A stretch of DNA of 64,000 bases, taken from assembly GCF_010730195.1 (NCBI RefSeq), contig NZ_AP022613.1, forward strand, positions 1,860,001-1,924,000. The letters are read 5' to 3'. Both the position numbers and the translations under genes were made by a program. How positions within the stretch are numbered: position 1 is the stretch's first letter; every line of letters starts with the position of its first letter. Source of the stretch: Mycobacterium conspicuum. Lineage in GTDB: Bacteria > Actinomycetota > Actinomycetes > Mycobacteriales > Mycobacteriaceae. This document shows positions 51,912 through 60,249 of the stretch, piece after piece. A model generated the notes under the pieces. It saw nothing but the letters and a program-made list of their open reading frames with translations. It was not told where the DNA came from and ran no database searches.

Positions 51912-52440
51912 ATGAGGGTTTCGTCACCGCTACGGCTGGTGGTGGATCCGGACGGCGCACGCCGACGAGTTACGCCGGTTCGAAGACAACCTAGTGCGGG
52001 GCCCCCGCGCGCCGAAGATTGCGCGATCTGGTGTTCCTCGATCGGCACGGATGGGCACGGGCGTTTTTGGGTGCGCCGCGACGGAAGACGGATCATGGTG
52101 CGCGCCAACCGTTATGCTCTGGCCGCCGCGATGAACGGCAAGGCATTGGAGCCGTGGGTGCGGGCGCTGCGCGGCTGCGACAACCCGGCGTGTGTGCGGG
52201 CGAGTCTGCGCGGCGAGATCGGTCTGTTGCACATCATCCGCGGCTCGCAGCGCGACAACACGTCTGATGATGGCGCGGGCCCGCCGCGGCGGCGGGCGGG
52301 TCCTGGTGCGCCGCGGCGATCACGGAGTCAAGGCGCGCCGCGGCCGGGCGGTGGCGCTACGCGAAGCGGTACGCCACGGATGGGACGCCGAAGCTGTCGA
52401 GGCGGCGCTGCTGGGCTCAACCGACCCGACCCTGTGGTAA
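51912..52440 (+). pseudogene. Frameshifted HNH-like zinc protein
   Basis: The first frame encodes FWVRRDGRRIMVRANRYALA, then CDNPACVR and GLLHIIRGSQRDN, the CxNPxC...H...N pattern of HNH-type proteins. At about 52260 the family-like sequence moves to another frame: RLMMARARRGGGR through REAVRHGWDAEAVEAALLG and a stop at 52440. One extra base near AACACG explains this. It may be a real mutation, a sequencing error or, less likely, recoding; no slippery run is visible. Such proteins are common in mycobacterial plasmids and phages; the role is unknown. Confidence 0.6.
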
Positions 52441-52728
52441 GCCGGACGGCGACAACGCAATCAGGGCACCGCCGCGCGTGCCAACGCAGACGGAACCGCG
52501 GCGAGCGGAGCCGGCGCGCGGAGCGTCGGCGGCGGCCGCTGATGAGGTCAAGGAGTGCCGGTGGCGGTCAGGTGGTGCGGCGGTGTCGTTCGGCGGCGTT
52601 GCCGCCCGATCGGGCAGAGGGAGCTGGGCTGGTTACAGCCCGCGCCAGGAGACCAGCGACGGAGCCCAACTCGGAGGTGGCGAACGTTTGGCGCGCGGCG
52701 GCGAGTAAGCCGCCGGGCAGGGTGCCGC
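52441..52728. other. Intergenic region before the terminator of the DUF932 gene
   Basis: About 290 bp with no supported gene on either strand. It is G+C-rich and contains short frames only. It separates the plus-strand oriT-side genes from the minus-strand leading-region genes. Confidence 0.35.
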
Positions 52729-52783
52729 GGGAAGAAAAAAGGGGCCCGGCCAACCCCGCGGGATGCAGTGCTAGCCGGGCCCC
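52729..52783 (-). terminator. Rho-independent terminator of the DUF932 gene
   Basis: GGGGCCCGGC at 52741-52750 pairs with GCCGGGCCCC at 52774-52783, a 10-bp stem. On the minus strand it is followed by TTTTTTCTTCC. It lies 18 bp after the stop of the minus-strand gene. The same GGAAGAAAAA-GGGG plus hairpin design recurs at 54242, 55601, 59823 and 60597. Confidence 0.85.
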
Positions 52784-52801
52784 AGTTAGCCAGTGGCGCA
52801 C

Positions 52802-53848
52802 TTACAGCGTCTGCAGCAAGCGGAACGCTTGGGCCTTGAGCGATCCGCTACCGGCGGCAGCGGTGAGAGTCCGCAACGCGCGGGCGGTGCTGGCCTCACT
52901 GGCGGTTCGCGCGCCGCGGACAGGAACGACGTGGTCAAGGAATTCGGTGACCGCGTTGTAGGCCGCCCACCGGGTGCCGGCGATGGGGGCGACGGTGGGC
53001 GAAGACGTCCACAGTTTGACGATGCCGCTGGCGCGTTCGCGTCGGTGGCGCAAGGTGGCGGCAGTGCCAGCCGAGTCGACCTCGAGCAAGGTGCTGGCGA
53101 AGCGCCGCATCTGATCGGTGTCCATCGGGGCCGCGTAGAGCGCGGCGGCCTCGGCTTCGAACGCTTCGACGTAACGCCAGCTGAGCTTGAGGGCGTTGCG
53201 GGCTTCGGTGATGGAGGCACGTGCGCCGCCGGTGTGGCGGATGGAGAAGCTGGCCTTGGCGGCGGCGAGAGCGGCGGACTGGGTGTTCGCGCACACGATC
53301 CGGATGGGCGAGACCAAGAAACGGAAGGCTGAACTGCCGTCGTGAGAATTTAAGGCCGCGAGGTAGAAATCGGTGCGGTCCTTGCTGCCATCTTTGCCGT
53401 CGAAGACCATGCTGCTGGGCAGCTTCATGGTGACGAACGTTTCGCGCCCGCACCGCAGTGCGCCGGCGGTCTCGAAATGCGCGCCGCCGCTTTGATCCAC
53501 CAGGGCGTCGAGCAGGTCGCAGGACGCCTCGTTTTGGACGGGCTCGTACTTGCTGCCAACGACACCGAGAACGTCCAGGCGCCCGTTGATGGGGTTGGTG
53601 CGCACGGTGGCGTAGAAGTCCGGCACAGCCAGCGGTGCTGGAGTGGCGACGCCGGTGTGGTCGATGACGGGTTCCTGGGGCACCTGCAGCGGCATTTTGC
53701 GGACGTTCCAGCCGGCCAGGTGAGAGGCCTGTAGCGCCTCGCGGGCGGTCATGGCGTGGCCAACCGATTGGCCGAGACGGTGCCAGGCGTCGGGGCGAGA
53801 GTTGGCGAAGGAGGCCTGACCATCGGTGATATCGAGCTCGTGTGGCAT
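52802..53848 (-). CDS. DUF932 family protein (plasmid/phage TIGR03299-like)
   Basis: The 348-residue protein fits the DUF932 family: AWHRLGQSVGHAMTAREAL and GWNVRKMPL at the start, YEPVQNEASCDLLDALVDQ, and FRFLVSPIRIVCANTQSAAL in the core. DUF932 genes are frequent on conjugative plasmids and phages, often with anti-restriction genes, but their activity is unknown. The ATG at 53848 has AAAGGAA 9 nt upstream. The gene lies between a repeat element upstream and a strong terminator downstream, and points toward oriT like other leading-region genes. Confidence 0.85.
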   Translation of the reverse strand: MPHELDITDGQASFANSRPDAWHRLGQSVGHAMTAREALQASHLAGWNVRKMPLQVPQEPVIDHTGVATPAPLAVPDFYATVRTNPINGRLDVLGVVGSKYEPVQNEASCDLLDALVDQSGGAHFETAGALRCGRETFVTMKLPSSMVFDGKDGSKDRTDFYLAALNSHDGSSAFRFLVSPIRIVCANTQSAALAAAKASFSIRHTGGARASITEARNALKLSWRYVEAFEAEAAALYAAPMDTDQMRRFASTLLEVDSAGTAATLRHRRERASGIVKLWTSSPTVAPIAGTRWAAYNAVTEFLDHVVPVRGARTASEASTARALRTLTAAAGSGSLKAQAFRLLQTL

Positions 53849-54241
53849 CGGATTGTTCCTTTCAGGAAGGGGTTGGTTCGCGCCGTTCAGCGCTGGGTGT
53901 GGGGGGACCGACGGGGTGGCGGTGTCAACCCCGCAGAGCCCGGCGGAGAAGCAGGAGGCGGATTTTCGGCCCGGCGAGCCCGGCGCGCAGCGCCGCGGGG
54001 TGAGCTGCCATAGGGCCGACAAATGCCGCCGGTGCCGCCCGGGCGCAGCGGGAGCCGGCCGCATAGGCCGGCGGGAGCGAAGAACGGGCGAGCCCGCCGG
54101 GCGTGGGTTGACAGCGACGGGGTCCCTGGCGGTCAAACTTGGCCCCCGCTGACGGCTAGAAGAAGGTGAGGGGCTACGGACGGTCGCCGCCGGTAGGCGG
54201 CGGTCGCGCCCGTGGAGGGCGCGCAAGGATGAAGCGCCGGA
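53849..54241 (-). repeat. Leading-region repeat element, copy 1 (upstream of DUF932)
   Basis: This is the most diverged copy. It shares with the other three a long stem-loop at 53963-54022 (TTTTCGGCCC pairing with GGGCCGA, with an inner GC-rich hairpin) and the block GCTGACGGCTAGA...TGAGGGGCTACGGA at 54149-54180. It also keeps TTGACA/TTGACC-like words on the minus strand between the stem-loop and the gene start. An upstream promoter/leader function is inferred. Confidence 0.7.
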
Positions 54242-54294
54242 AGAAAAAGGGGGCCTGGCCAACCCTGCGTGTGGGGAGCTGGCCGGGCCCGGGG
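54242..54294 (-). terminator. Rho-independent terminator of the DUF4192 gene
   Basis: GGGCCTGGCCA pairs with the later TGGCCGGGCCC stretch, and on the minus strand the stem is followed by CCCCCTTTTTCTTCC. It lies 13 bp after the stop of the DUF4192 frame and is the sibling of the terminator at 52729. Confidence 0.75.
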
Positions 54295-54306
54295 AACCGT
54301 TGGGGG

Positions 54307-55258
54307 TTAGTCGCGGGTGGTGGCGTCGATGATGGCGCGGCTGATCTGCTGGGGTGGTATACCGGAGCGCAGCGCGGTGAGAAGCATGAGAGCGAGCCGT
54401 GGCGGCGGGGTCTGGGTGCCTTGGGCCTCGTTGAGTGCAGCGTCGGCGGCGATGCCGGCGCGGACGCTGTCGTCGAGGAGGCAGTAGCAGGCGGCGGCGA
54501 TGGTGAGCGCTTCGGCCCGGGGCCGGCCGCGCAGGCGCCGGGCGATGTGGGTCCACAGATAGGCGCCGGTGTCAGTGTGTTGGGCGGCGGCGGCGATCAT
54601 GGCGTCGCGCACGGCGACGTCGGCGGTGATGGCGATGCCCGCGCGGGTGGGCAGGGTGCGGCTGATCGGGTGACCTGCGAGGGCGTCGGCGATCTCCTGG
54701 GCGGCGGCGAGGACAAGTTCGCCGTGGTCACCGAGGGCCATCGGTGGGGCGGGCGGCAGGCAGGCGAATTCGGCTTCGATGTCGCTGCGCCCCGCACTGA
54801 CTCGGTCACCGCCGAGGACCCGGTGGGCGGTGACGATCGAGTCGGTGTAGGGATAGGTCGGGCCGGTGCCGCCGCTGTCGGGGTCATACCACTGCCCTTC
54901 GGTGGTGACGTCGCGGGTCATGATGCGGCGCAGCACGGGGATGCCGGCGGCGCGGAGCGCCACGCGCAGGGCATCGAGGACGGTGAGGGCTTGCCAGTCG
55001 TGGGGTTGGTCGCACACCGCCAAAAGCACGGCGGCGTGGTTGTTCCCGGGTCGCAGGTTTGCAGGTGGCCGGGAAGTTCGCGGCTTGGTCCACGGTGATC
55101 GTGACGTCGAACCGAATCGCGGCGCGGACCACCATGTTGCCGGTGTTGTGGTCGCGGTGCAGCATGTAGGCCACGACGCTGTTGGTGGGGGCGAAGCCCA
55201 GCAGTGCCGCGGCGGCGGCAACGATGTCTGCTTCGGTGCGCAAGGTGGTGGTTGGCAT
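54307..55258 (-). pseudogene. DUF4192 family protein, frameshifted
   Basis: From the ATG at 55258 the frame reads TLRTEADIVAAAAALLGFAP and VVAYMLHRDHNTGNMV, typical of DUF4192. Near 55070 the family-like sequence jumps one base into the frame ANLRPGNNHAAVLLAVCDQ, which runs to the stop at 54307 with no further damage. The reading frames overlap here, so a single extra base explains it. Unless this is a sequencing error or a ribosomal shift, only a short N-terminal peptide is made. The N-terminus and the ACGGAGAA leader come from the repeat element upstream. Function of DUF4192 is unknown. Confidence 0.65.
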
Positions 55259-55600
55259 GGTGTGTTCTCCGTTCTGTGCGGTGAGTGGTGCGCCGGTCAG
55301 CGCTGGGGGAGCGGTCAATCGGCTGAGGGTGGGCGGTCAACCCCGAAGAGTCCGCGGCGGGCGGAGCAGGGTTTTCGGCCCGCGCTCGCCGGCGCGAAGC
55401 GCCCTGGCGAGCTGGCATAGGGCCGAAAAGGTCACTCGGCCTGCGTAGTTCGGCGCGGGCGTGGGTTGAGCGGTCGGGCCCCCGGCCGATTAGGCTGCGA
55501 CCACTGCTGACGGCTTAAAGGTGAGGGGCTACGGACCGGTGGCCACCGCAGGTGACCAATCCGACGGCGGCGCGGGGCGCGCCGACGCCACCTCACACCG
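55259..55600 (-). repeat. Leading-region repeat element, copy 2 (upstream of DUF4192)
   Basis: Identical to copy 3 (offset 4224 bp) from 55256 to about 55576, with only scattered changes up to the terminator. The stem-loop TTTTCGGCCC/GGGCCGAAAA spans 55372-55429 with an inner CTCGCC-GGCGC/GCGCC-GGCGAG hairpin. The block GCTGACGGCTTAAA...TGAGGGGCTACGGA is at 55506-55535. Near-identity means recent duplication or gene conversion; the preserved structure suggests function. Confidence 0.85.
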
Positions 55601-55662
55601 GAAGAAAAAGGGGGGACCCGGCCACCCCCTCGTGTGGTGCGCGAGGTGGCCGGGCCCCCGAA
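55601..55662 (-). terminator. Orphan terminator at the edge of an inserted block
   Basis: GACCCGGCCA pairs with TGGCCGGGCCC, with CCCCCCTTTTTCTTCC following on the minus strand. No minus-strand gene ends nearby; only plus-strand genes follow to the right until 57303. Its gene was probably displaced or lost when the block 55.68-58.8 kb was inserted. Confidence 0.65.
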
Positions 55663-55677
55663 AGGGATGCCGCTCAG

Positions 55678-55963
55678 GTGATCTCAAAGCGACTACGTAG
55701 TGAGGTCGACCGGCTCAAACACCTTCTCCGCGAGGGACTCGGCGCCGAACTAGAAGCTGAATCCGGTCAGTCGCTTTGGCGACGGGTCGACGAACTTACC
55801 GAAGCCAATGCGCGTTACCGCAGTGAGAACATCAAACTCAGCGCCGACGTGAGCGAAGGCCCGAGCACAACTCCACGTAGTCGAAGATGATCTCGCGGCC
55901 GCGAGAACCAGCCTGCGGCGGATGATCAAGGATCAATCCCAGCACCTTCCGGTTGAATCATGA
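55678..55963 (+). pseudogene. C-terminal relic of a DUF6262-type transposon accessory protein
   Basis: The frame reads KRLRSEVDRLKHLLREGLG and VDELTEANARYRSENIKL, then, after a shift near 55856, ARAQLHVVEDDLAAARTSL and RRMIK to a stop at 55963. This coiled-coil pattern is that of DUF6262 proteins encoded beside Tn554-type site-specific recombinases. The N-terminal DNA-binding part and the recombinases are missing. It marks the left edge of a block of unrelated plus-strand genes and suggests how that block arrived. Confidence 0.6.
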
Positions 55964-55976
55964 TGGGTGCAACCTC

Positions 55977-56267
55977 GTGAGTGCCCTTGATCCGCGAAGC
56001 GGAGAGGACACGTTCGACCTGATTGATGACGCCGTCGCCGCGCTGACCGACCGCCGCGGCGTTTGGCTGGGAGATGACCTGACCGCAGTCGCGTTGGTTG
56101 CCAGCCTCATCCAGCAAGCGGAACGATGTCTGCCCCAAATGATCCACGACGCTCGCGCCAACGGGCATGGCTGGATCGAGATCGCGCGAGCACTCGGCAC
56201 CAACCCCGACGAGGCATGCCTGCGATTTGACCCGGATTCCCCAGCTGCTGATGGCAGATGGCCCTGA
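55977..56267 (+). CDS. Small conserved-looking protein of the inserted block
   Basis: The 96-residue product has a helical region (TAVALVASLIQQAERCLPQM) and a helix-turn-helix-like stretch (GHGWIEIARALGTNPDEACL). It resembles small sigma-like or repressor-like actinobacterial proteins found beside mobile genes, but no family is named with confidence. GTG 55977 is preferred; the frame extends eight codons upstream to TTG. It follows the DUF6262 relic by 13 bp and may be its former operon partner. Confidence 0.55.
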   Translation: MSALDPRSGEDTFDLIDDAVAALTDRRGVWLGDDLTAVALVASLIQQAERCLPQMIHDARANGHGWIEIARALGTNPDEACLRFDPDSPAADGRWP

Positions 56268-56439
56268 GCATCCCGAGCTGCGCTCAGAGGTCGGGGCCTA
56301 GCGGGAATCCCTTGGACAGCTTGAAAGAGCCAGCGCCAACCGGTCCGACCGGGCCTCAACTGTACGGGTCAAGTGTTGCCGGCGATGACAAGCCGCCGAT
56401 GTCCCGGGAATTGACGCACTGGGTGGTTACCCTCCCCGG

Positions 56440-57306
56440 ATGGGAGTGAGCGATCCACCCGACGTCGCCGCGGGCGCGATGAAGACGCCGCGTCCGGGCG
56501 AGCAGACCGCAGAGGTGATGGTTACCGTGAAGACTTACCCGAACCCGAGCGAGACGTACGGCGAAACCGTCTGCGTTGCCGGCGTGCGCCTCGACCGTGA
56601 ACGGCCCGAGTGGATTCGGCTGTACCCGGTGAAGTTCCGCAACGCCGACTTCGACATTCAGTTCAAGAAGTACGAGATAATCCGTGTCAACGGGGCCTAC
56701 CAGCACGTCAACGACAACCGCCCCGAGTCGTTCCGGCCGCGGCAGGACGAGCTGGAGCACGTGGAACAGCTCGACACGAGCAGCAACTGGCAGCGGCGGC
56801 GGATGAACCTGGACGGACTCATCGGCGCCATCACGATGTGCGAGCTCCTCGACCAGAACCCGGTCGGCGGCATGTCCGTCCCGTCACCGTCGCTCGGCCT
56901 GATCAAGCCCCTCGACGTCGTAGCCACCGTGGCCGACGGCGACCGGTGGAACGCAGCCGAGCAGGCGAAGATCGACAAGGCCTCGGCGCCGGACCTGTTT
57001 GGCACCTCGCTCAAGCCGCTAGAGCCCGCACCGTTCGCGGTCCGATACAAGTACCGCTGCGAGTCGCAGAAGTGCGGGGGACACGACCAGAAGGTGCTCG
57101 ACTGGGAGGCTGGCCAGGCCGGCCGGCGGTGGCTGCGGGAGTACGGCGACGCCGGTGCCCGCGCGGCGATGCTCAAGAAGTGGCGGGACGAGATGCTCGC
57201 GCACGACAACGACGTGCACTTCTACGTCGGGAACCAGAACGCGCACCGGCGGTCCTTCTCGGTCCTCGGCGTGTGGCGGCCTAAGTTCGAGAACGCGTTG
57301 TTCTAG
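56440..57306 (+). CDS. Uncharacterised protein convergent with DUF488
   Basis: I do not recognise this 288-residue protein. It has a beta-rich N-terminal half (VMVTVKTYPNPSETYGETVC, VRLDRERPEWIRLYPVKF), a middle with GLIKPLDV, and CESQKCGGHDQKVLDWE (about residues 209-225), a CxxxxCxxH cluster that may bind metal. Genes like this travel with DUF488 genes in accessory regions, and here their stops overlap by 4 nt tail to tail. The true start may be ATG 56440, ATG 56479 or ATG 56518; family-like sequence begins near VMVTVKTYP. A nucleic-acid role is guessed only. Confidence 0.68.
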   Translation: MGVSDPPDVAAGAMKTPRPGEQTAEVMVTVKTYPNPSETYGETVCVAGVRLDRERPEWIRLYPVKFRNADFDIQFKKYEIIRVNGAYQHVNDNRPESFRPRQDELEHVEQLDTSSNWQRRRMNLDGLIGAITMCELLDQNPVGGMSVPSPSLGLIKPLDVVATVADGDRWNAAEQAKIDKASAPDLFGTSLKPLEPAPFAVRYKYRCESQKCGGHDQKVLDWEAGQAGRRWLREYGDAGARAAMLKKWRDEMLAHDNDVHFYVGNQNAHRRSFSVLGVWRPKFENALF

Positions 57307-57770
57307 ACGTGCACCACGGCCGCGTTGGGGCGGGTCTTCAGCAGCCGGCGCACGACGATGTCGCGGTGGCATTCGGCGTGGTCGTGCTCGAAGCACAGCA
57401 GCGCCACGACGCCTCCGTCCAGTAGCTCGCAGACGTGCGCGAGCGCGTCGGTGGCCGCCGCGGTGTCCAGCACGTCGCGGTAGCGAGCAAGGGACTCCGG
57501 CTCACCGGCACGGAACCCGGCCCGGTTGTGCTTCGGGTTGCCGAGCGCGCGGTGGTGCACGTAGCCGATCCCGACGGCGGCGAGGGCCTCGGAGAGCTTC
57601 GTCTTCGACAGGCCGGGCTTGCGGCTCAGCGGGGTCAGGCGCACGTCGACGAGGACCTGCACCTGCTGTTCGAGGAGCTTGGCGACGAGATCGCCGACGG
57701 TCTTCCCTTCGTAGCCGATGCTGACAAGGGTTCCCTCGGCGGTGTACCCGGCGGTGTCAGAGGTTGCCAT
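57303..57770 (-). CDS. DUF488 family protein
   Basis: The 155-residue protein is a typical DUF488 member: SIGYEGKTVGDLVAKL at the start, LVDVRLTPLSRKPGLSK, and ALLCFEHDHAECHRDIV near the end with conserved Cys and His. DUF488 proteins are widespread in accessory regions with unknown activity; some occur next to restriction-type genes. Its 3' end overlaps that of the plus-strand gene by 4 nt. The promoter must lie in the 179-bp gap to the divergent TIGR02391 gene. Confidence 0.85.
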   Translation of the reverse strand: MATSDTAGYTAEGTLVSIGYEGKTVGDLVAKLLEQQVQVLVDVRLTPLSRKPGLSKTKLSEALAAVGIGYVHHRALGNPKHNRAGFRAGEPESLARYRDVLDTAAATDALAHVCELLDGGVVALLCFEHDHAECHRDIVVRRLLKTRPNAAVVHV

Positions 57771-57949
57771 GGGTCCCTATGGTGCCGCAGCGGTCGGGGA
57801 GAAGTGAGGCAACCCCCGCGGGTGCGATGGAACCGTGACCACAGCCGGGAGGGTACGCAGCTGGTCCGACAGGGCGCCGTCGGTGCTAGTCCCACGACGT
57901 GGCGATCGTCCGAAACGCCAGTGTCGGTGTCGCGGGCTAGCCTGCTGCG

Positions 57950-58810
57950 ATGACAGATGCCCGTGTTGAGGCGTTCACGCCGGGGACGATCGAGGCCGTG
58001 GCGAAGGCGATCGGTGAGCTGTACAGCGGCTCGGAGCTGACCCGGGTCCTGGCGACGGCGAAGCTGCCGGACGTGATCGGCGAGGGCACGACGAAGTGGA
58101 AGCGCCTCGCGGAGGCCATGCAGCAACAGCAGTTCAAGCAGAGGGACGGCCGCCCGATCCTCGCGCTCATCATCGCGGCGATGGCACCCGACCGCACGCT
58201 CGGCCGTCGCCCCGCCGCGAGCGCCACGCGAGACGAGTTGAACCAGATCCTGTCGCTGTCCGGCTACCGCGTCCGGGACGACGGGCGCATCGGCCGCGCG
58301 TCGAAGGCGACCACCGACGCGGAGGCGGCGAGTCGGAGCACACGTCTGCGCACCCACCTGACCGACCGTGGTGCGCATCCGGAAGTCGTGCGCCACTGCC
58401 GGGCGGAGCTGCTGAAGACCGACTACTACGAGGCCGTGTTCGAGGCGGTCAAGGGACTCGGTACGCGCCTGCGGGTGAAGTCGAAGTTGGACCTGGACGG
58501 GCGTCCTCTTGTCCAAGCCGTGTTGCAGGGAAAGTCGCCGCGCATCCTCCTCACCCCGTGCACCACCGAGACCGAACGCAATGAGCAGATGGGCATCGCT
58601 CTGCTCGCCGAGGGCGTGTTCGCCGCCTTCCGCAACCCATCGGCACATGAGCCCCGGTTGGTCTGGCACGTCACCGAGCAGGACGCCCTCGACGTGCTCG
58701 GGACACTGTCGATGATTCACCGCCGCCTCGACACGGCGCGTCTCAGTGGGGAAGCGCCTAGCGCGCTCCGCGGCAGGAGTAATCATCCAAACGTGCCTTA
58801 CATGCCATAG
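57950..58810 (+). CDS. TIGR02391 family (Ymh-like) protein with HEPN-like motif
   Basis: The 286-residue protein ends with the TIGR02391-type domain, including MGIALLAEGVFAAFRNPSAH (R-x4-H as in HEPN-fold proteins) then EPRLVWHVTEQDALDVLGTL. The N-terminal ~130 residues form a helical domain of unknown role. TIGR02391 proteins are common in restriction and phage-defence neighbourhoods. ATG 57950 is the natural start; the frame is divergent from DUF488. A palindromic terminator follows at 58838. Confidence 0.8.
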   Translation: MTDARVEAFTPGTIEAVAKAIGELYSGSELTRVLATAKLPDVIGEGTTKWKRLAEAMQQQQFKQRDGRPILALIIAAMAPDRTLGRRPAASATRDELNQILSLSGYRVRDDGRIGRASKATTDAEAASRSTRLRTHLTDRGAHPEVVRHCRAELLKTDYYEAVFEAVKGLGTRLRVKSKLDLDGRPLVQAVLQGKSPRILLTPCTTETERNEQMGIALLAEGVFAAFRNPSAHEPRLVWHVTEQDALDVLGTLSMIHRRLDTARLSGEAPSALRGRSNHPNVPYMP

Positions 58811-58837
58811 CGCACATCATCGCGGGCATCACGTTAG

Positions 58838-58862
58838 ATGCACCGGTTAACCGGTATCTTTT
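58838..58862 (+). terminator. Terminator after the TIGR02391 gene
   Basis: The perfect 14-bp palindrome ACCGGTTAACCGGT (58842-58855) can fold as a 5-bp stem with a TTAA loop, extended by flanking GAT/ATC, and is followed by TTTTT. It could also be a protein-binding palindrome. Confidence 0.55.
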
Positions 58863-58962
58863 TGCGCTGTACCTTCGGAAGACAGCTAGATAACGATCGA
58901 GGCCAGCGCGCAGTCGGTCTCGGTCATTCGGGTGAGTCCCTTCTGATGCGGAAATGGGATGC

Positions 58963-59001
58963 GGCCGGGCCGACGTTCGGATGCGAGACGTCGGCCCAGC
59001 C
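58963..59001 (-). terminator. Terminator after the 59021 gene
   Basis: GGGCCGACGT (58967-58976) and ACGTCGGCCC (58988-58997) form a perfect 10-bp stem 20 bp beyond the stop of the minus-strand gene. No strong T-run follows. It differs in sequence from the GGAAGAAAAA-type terminators of the other leading-region genes. Confidence 0.6.
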
Positions 59002-59020
59002 GCGAAGCACGGGTCAGGGG

Positions 59021-59482
59021 TTAGGCCGGCAACAGTCCGGCGGCGGCGATGTGGTCGAGGGCGGTCTCGAGGTCCTCGTGCGCGACGGGCGGGTTGACAT
59101 CGAGAGCGACGGTCCACATCGGTTCCTCGCCGATTCCGGCGGTCAGGGTGTAAGTGTGGCCGGCGTGGGCGGCGCGGTAGGACCAGTCGCGGCCGGGCAC
59201 GGCGTGGAAGGTGAGGTCGCCGGCGCGGACCTTGAGGATGCGAGTGTGCGGCGCGGTGTTGAGGTCAGGTGCGGTCGCTTCGACGGCGGCCATCTGCCCG
59301 TGGGCGTCGGTGGCGAAGAGAACGAGGCGGTGCCCGCCCTCGCGGGTGTAGTCGTGCACGGTGGTGAGCCCGATGTCGCCGTGGTTGTGAAACGGGATTC
59401 GGGTGATGCCGTACTGCTGGTGCTGGATGCGTCCTGCGGCTTCGTCAACGAGGTTGAAGGCGAGCTCGAATTCGTGGTCCAT
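59021..59482 (-). CDS. Leading-region protein of unknown function
   Basis: The 153-residue acidic protein (MDHEFELAFNLVDEAAGRIQ) is alpha/beta with many His and Thr residues and no known motif. The ATG at 59482 is placed exactly as in the DUF4192 gene, with the same ACGGAGAACACACC leader supplied by repeat copy 3. Its size, acidity and place near oriT recall plasmid anti-restriction or anti-defence proteins, but there is no sequence proof of that. Confidence 0.7.
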   Translation of the reverse strand: MDHEFELAFNLVDEAAGRIQHQQYGITRIPFHNHGDIGLTTVHDYTREGGHRLVLFATDAHGQMAAVEATAPDLNTAPHTRILKVRAGDLTFHAVPGRDWSYRAAHAGHTYTLTAGIGEEPMWTVALDVNPPVAHEDLETALDHIAAAGLLPA

Positions 59483-59824
59483 GGTGTGTTCTCCGTTCTG
59501 TGCGGTGAGTGGTGCGCCGGTCAGCGCTGGGGGAGCGGTCAATCGGCTGAGGGTGGGCGGTCAACCCCGAAGAGTCCGCGGCGGGCGGAGCAGGGTTTTC
59601 GGCCCGCGCTCGCCGGCGCGAAGCGCCCTGGCGAGCTGGCATAGGGCCGAAAAGGTCACTCGGCCTGCGTAGTTCGGCGCGGGCGTGGGTTGAGCGGTCG
59701 GGCCCCCGGCCGATTAGGCTGCGACCACTGCTGACGGCTTAAAGGTGAGGGGCTACGGACCGGTGGCCACCGCAGGTGACCAATCCGACGGCCGCACGGG
59801 GCGCGGCGATGCCACCTCACACCG
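59483..59824 (-). repeat. Leading-region repeat element, copy 3
   Basis: Identical to copy 2 over about 320 bp from 59480. Stem-loop at 59596-59653; block ending TGAGGGGCTACGGA at 59730-59759. It is followed on the plus-strand side by GGAAGAAAAAGGGGG (59823-59838) and a weaker hairpin that would terminate the 59899 gene. Confidence 0.85.
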
Positions 59825-59898
59825 GAAGAAAAAGGGGGACTGCGGCCAACCCCGTGGAAGGGCCGGCCAAAGCCCTGGTGGTGGTATCTTCGGCGCAG

Positions 59899-60249
59899 TC
59901 AGGGCGCCGACGTTGCGACCAGTTCGCGGCAGGTGTTGTTGTTCAACCCGAGTCGTGCCGCGATGCGGTGCACGGTGCGCGTGGTCGTGTAGAGGCGCCA
60001 GGCGATCAGATCCAGCTCGACACGTCCGTGCATGCGGCGTACTGCTTCATCGCGTTCCGCCCCGCGCAACCGCAGCCGTAGGCCGTCGTGGGCGACCTGG
60101 ACGACGGCCAATTCGTCGAGTTCGGAAAGATTGTTGTGCTCGGGTTCCCGATCGCGCGAGCGCTGGGGGCGGGCTACTTGGCCGTGAGATGGCAGCGCTT
60201 GGGCTTCGTCGTGGTCGTTGATCGCCCACGGGTCGATAACTGGGGTCAT
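59899..60249 (-). CDS. Small HTH-like leading-region protein
   Basis: The 116-residue product has an acidic N-terminus (MTPVIDPWAINDHDEAQALP) and a C-terminal helix-turn-helix-like part (LIAWRLYTTTRTVHRIAARL then GLNNNTCRELV). It is probably DNA-binding, possibly a regulator of the leading region. The ATG at 60249 is fixed by the ACGGAGCAA leader contributed by repeat copy 4. The open frame upstream is part of the repeat. Confidence 0.68.
   Translation of the reverse strand: MTPVIDPWAINDHDEAQALPSHGQVARPQRSRDREPEHNNLSELDELAVVQVAHDGLRLRLRGAERDEAVRRMHGRVELDLIAWRLYTTTRTVHRIAARLGLNNNTCRELVATSAP

Noticed and set aside
54166..55098. 310-residue plus-strand frame opposite the DUF4192 gene
   Set aside because: Its composition is typical of antisense frames, while the minus strand shows DUF4192-like sequence across a single shift.
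55256..55318. Shared N-terminal peptide encoded by the repeat leaders (APLTAQNG before the gene ATG)
   Set aside because: The leaders are in frame with the genes, but the ACGGAG ribosome-binding site lies within that peptide and points to the downstream ATG; the conservation is explained by duplicated leader DNA.
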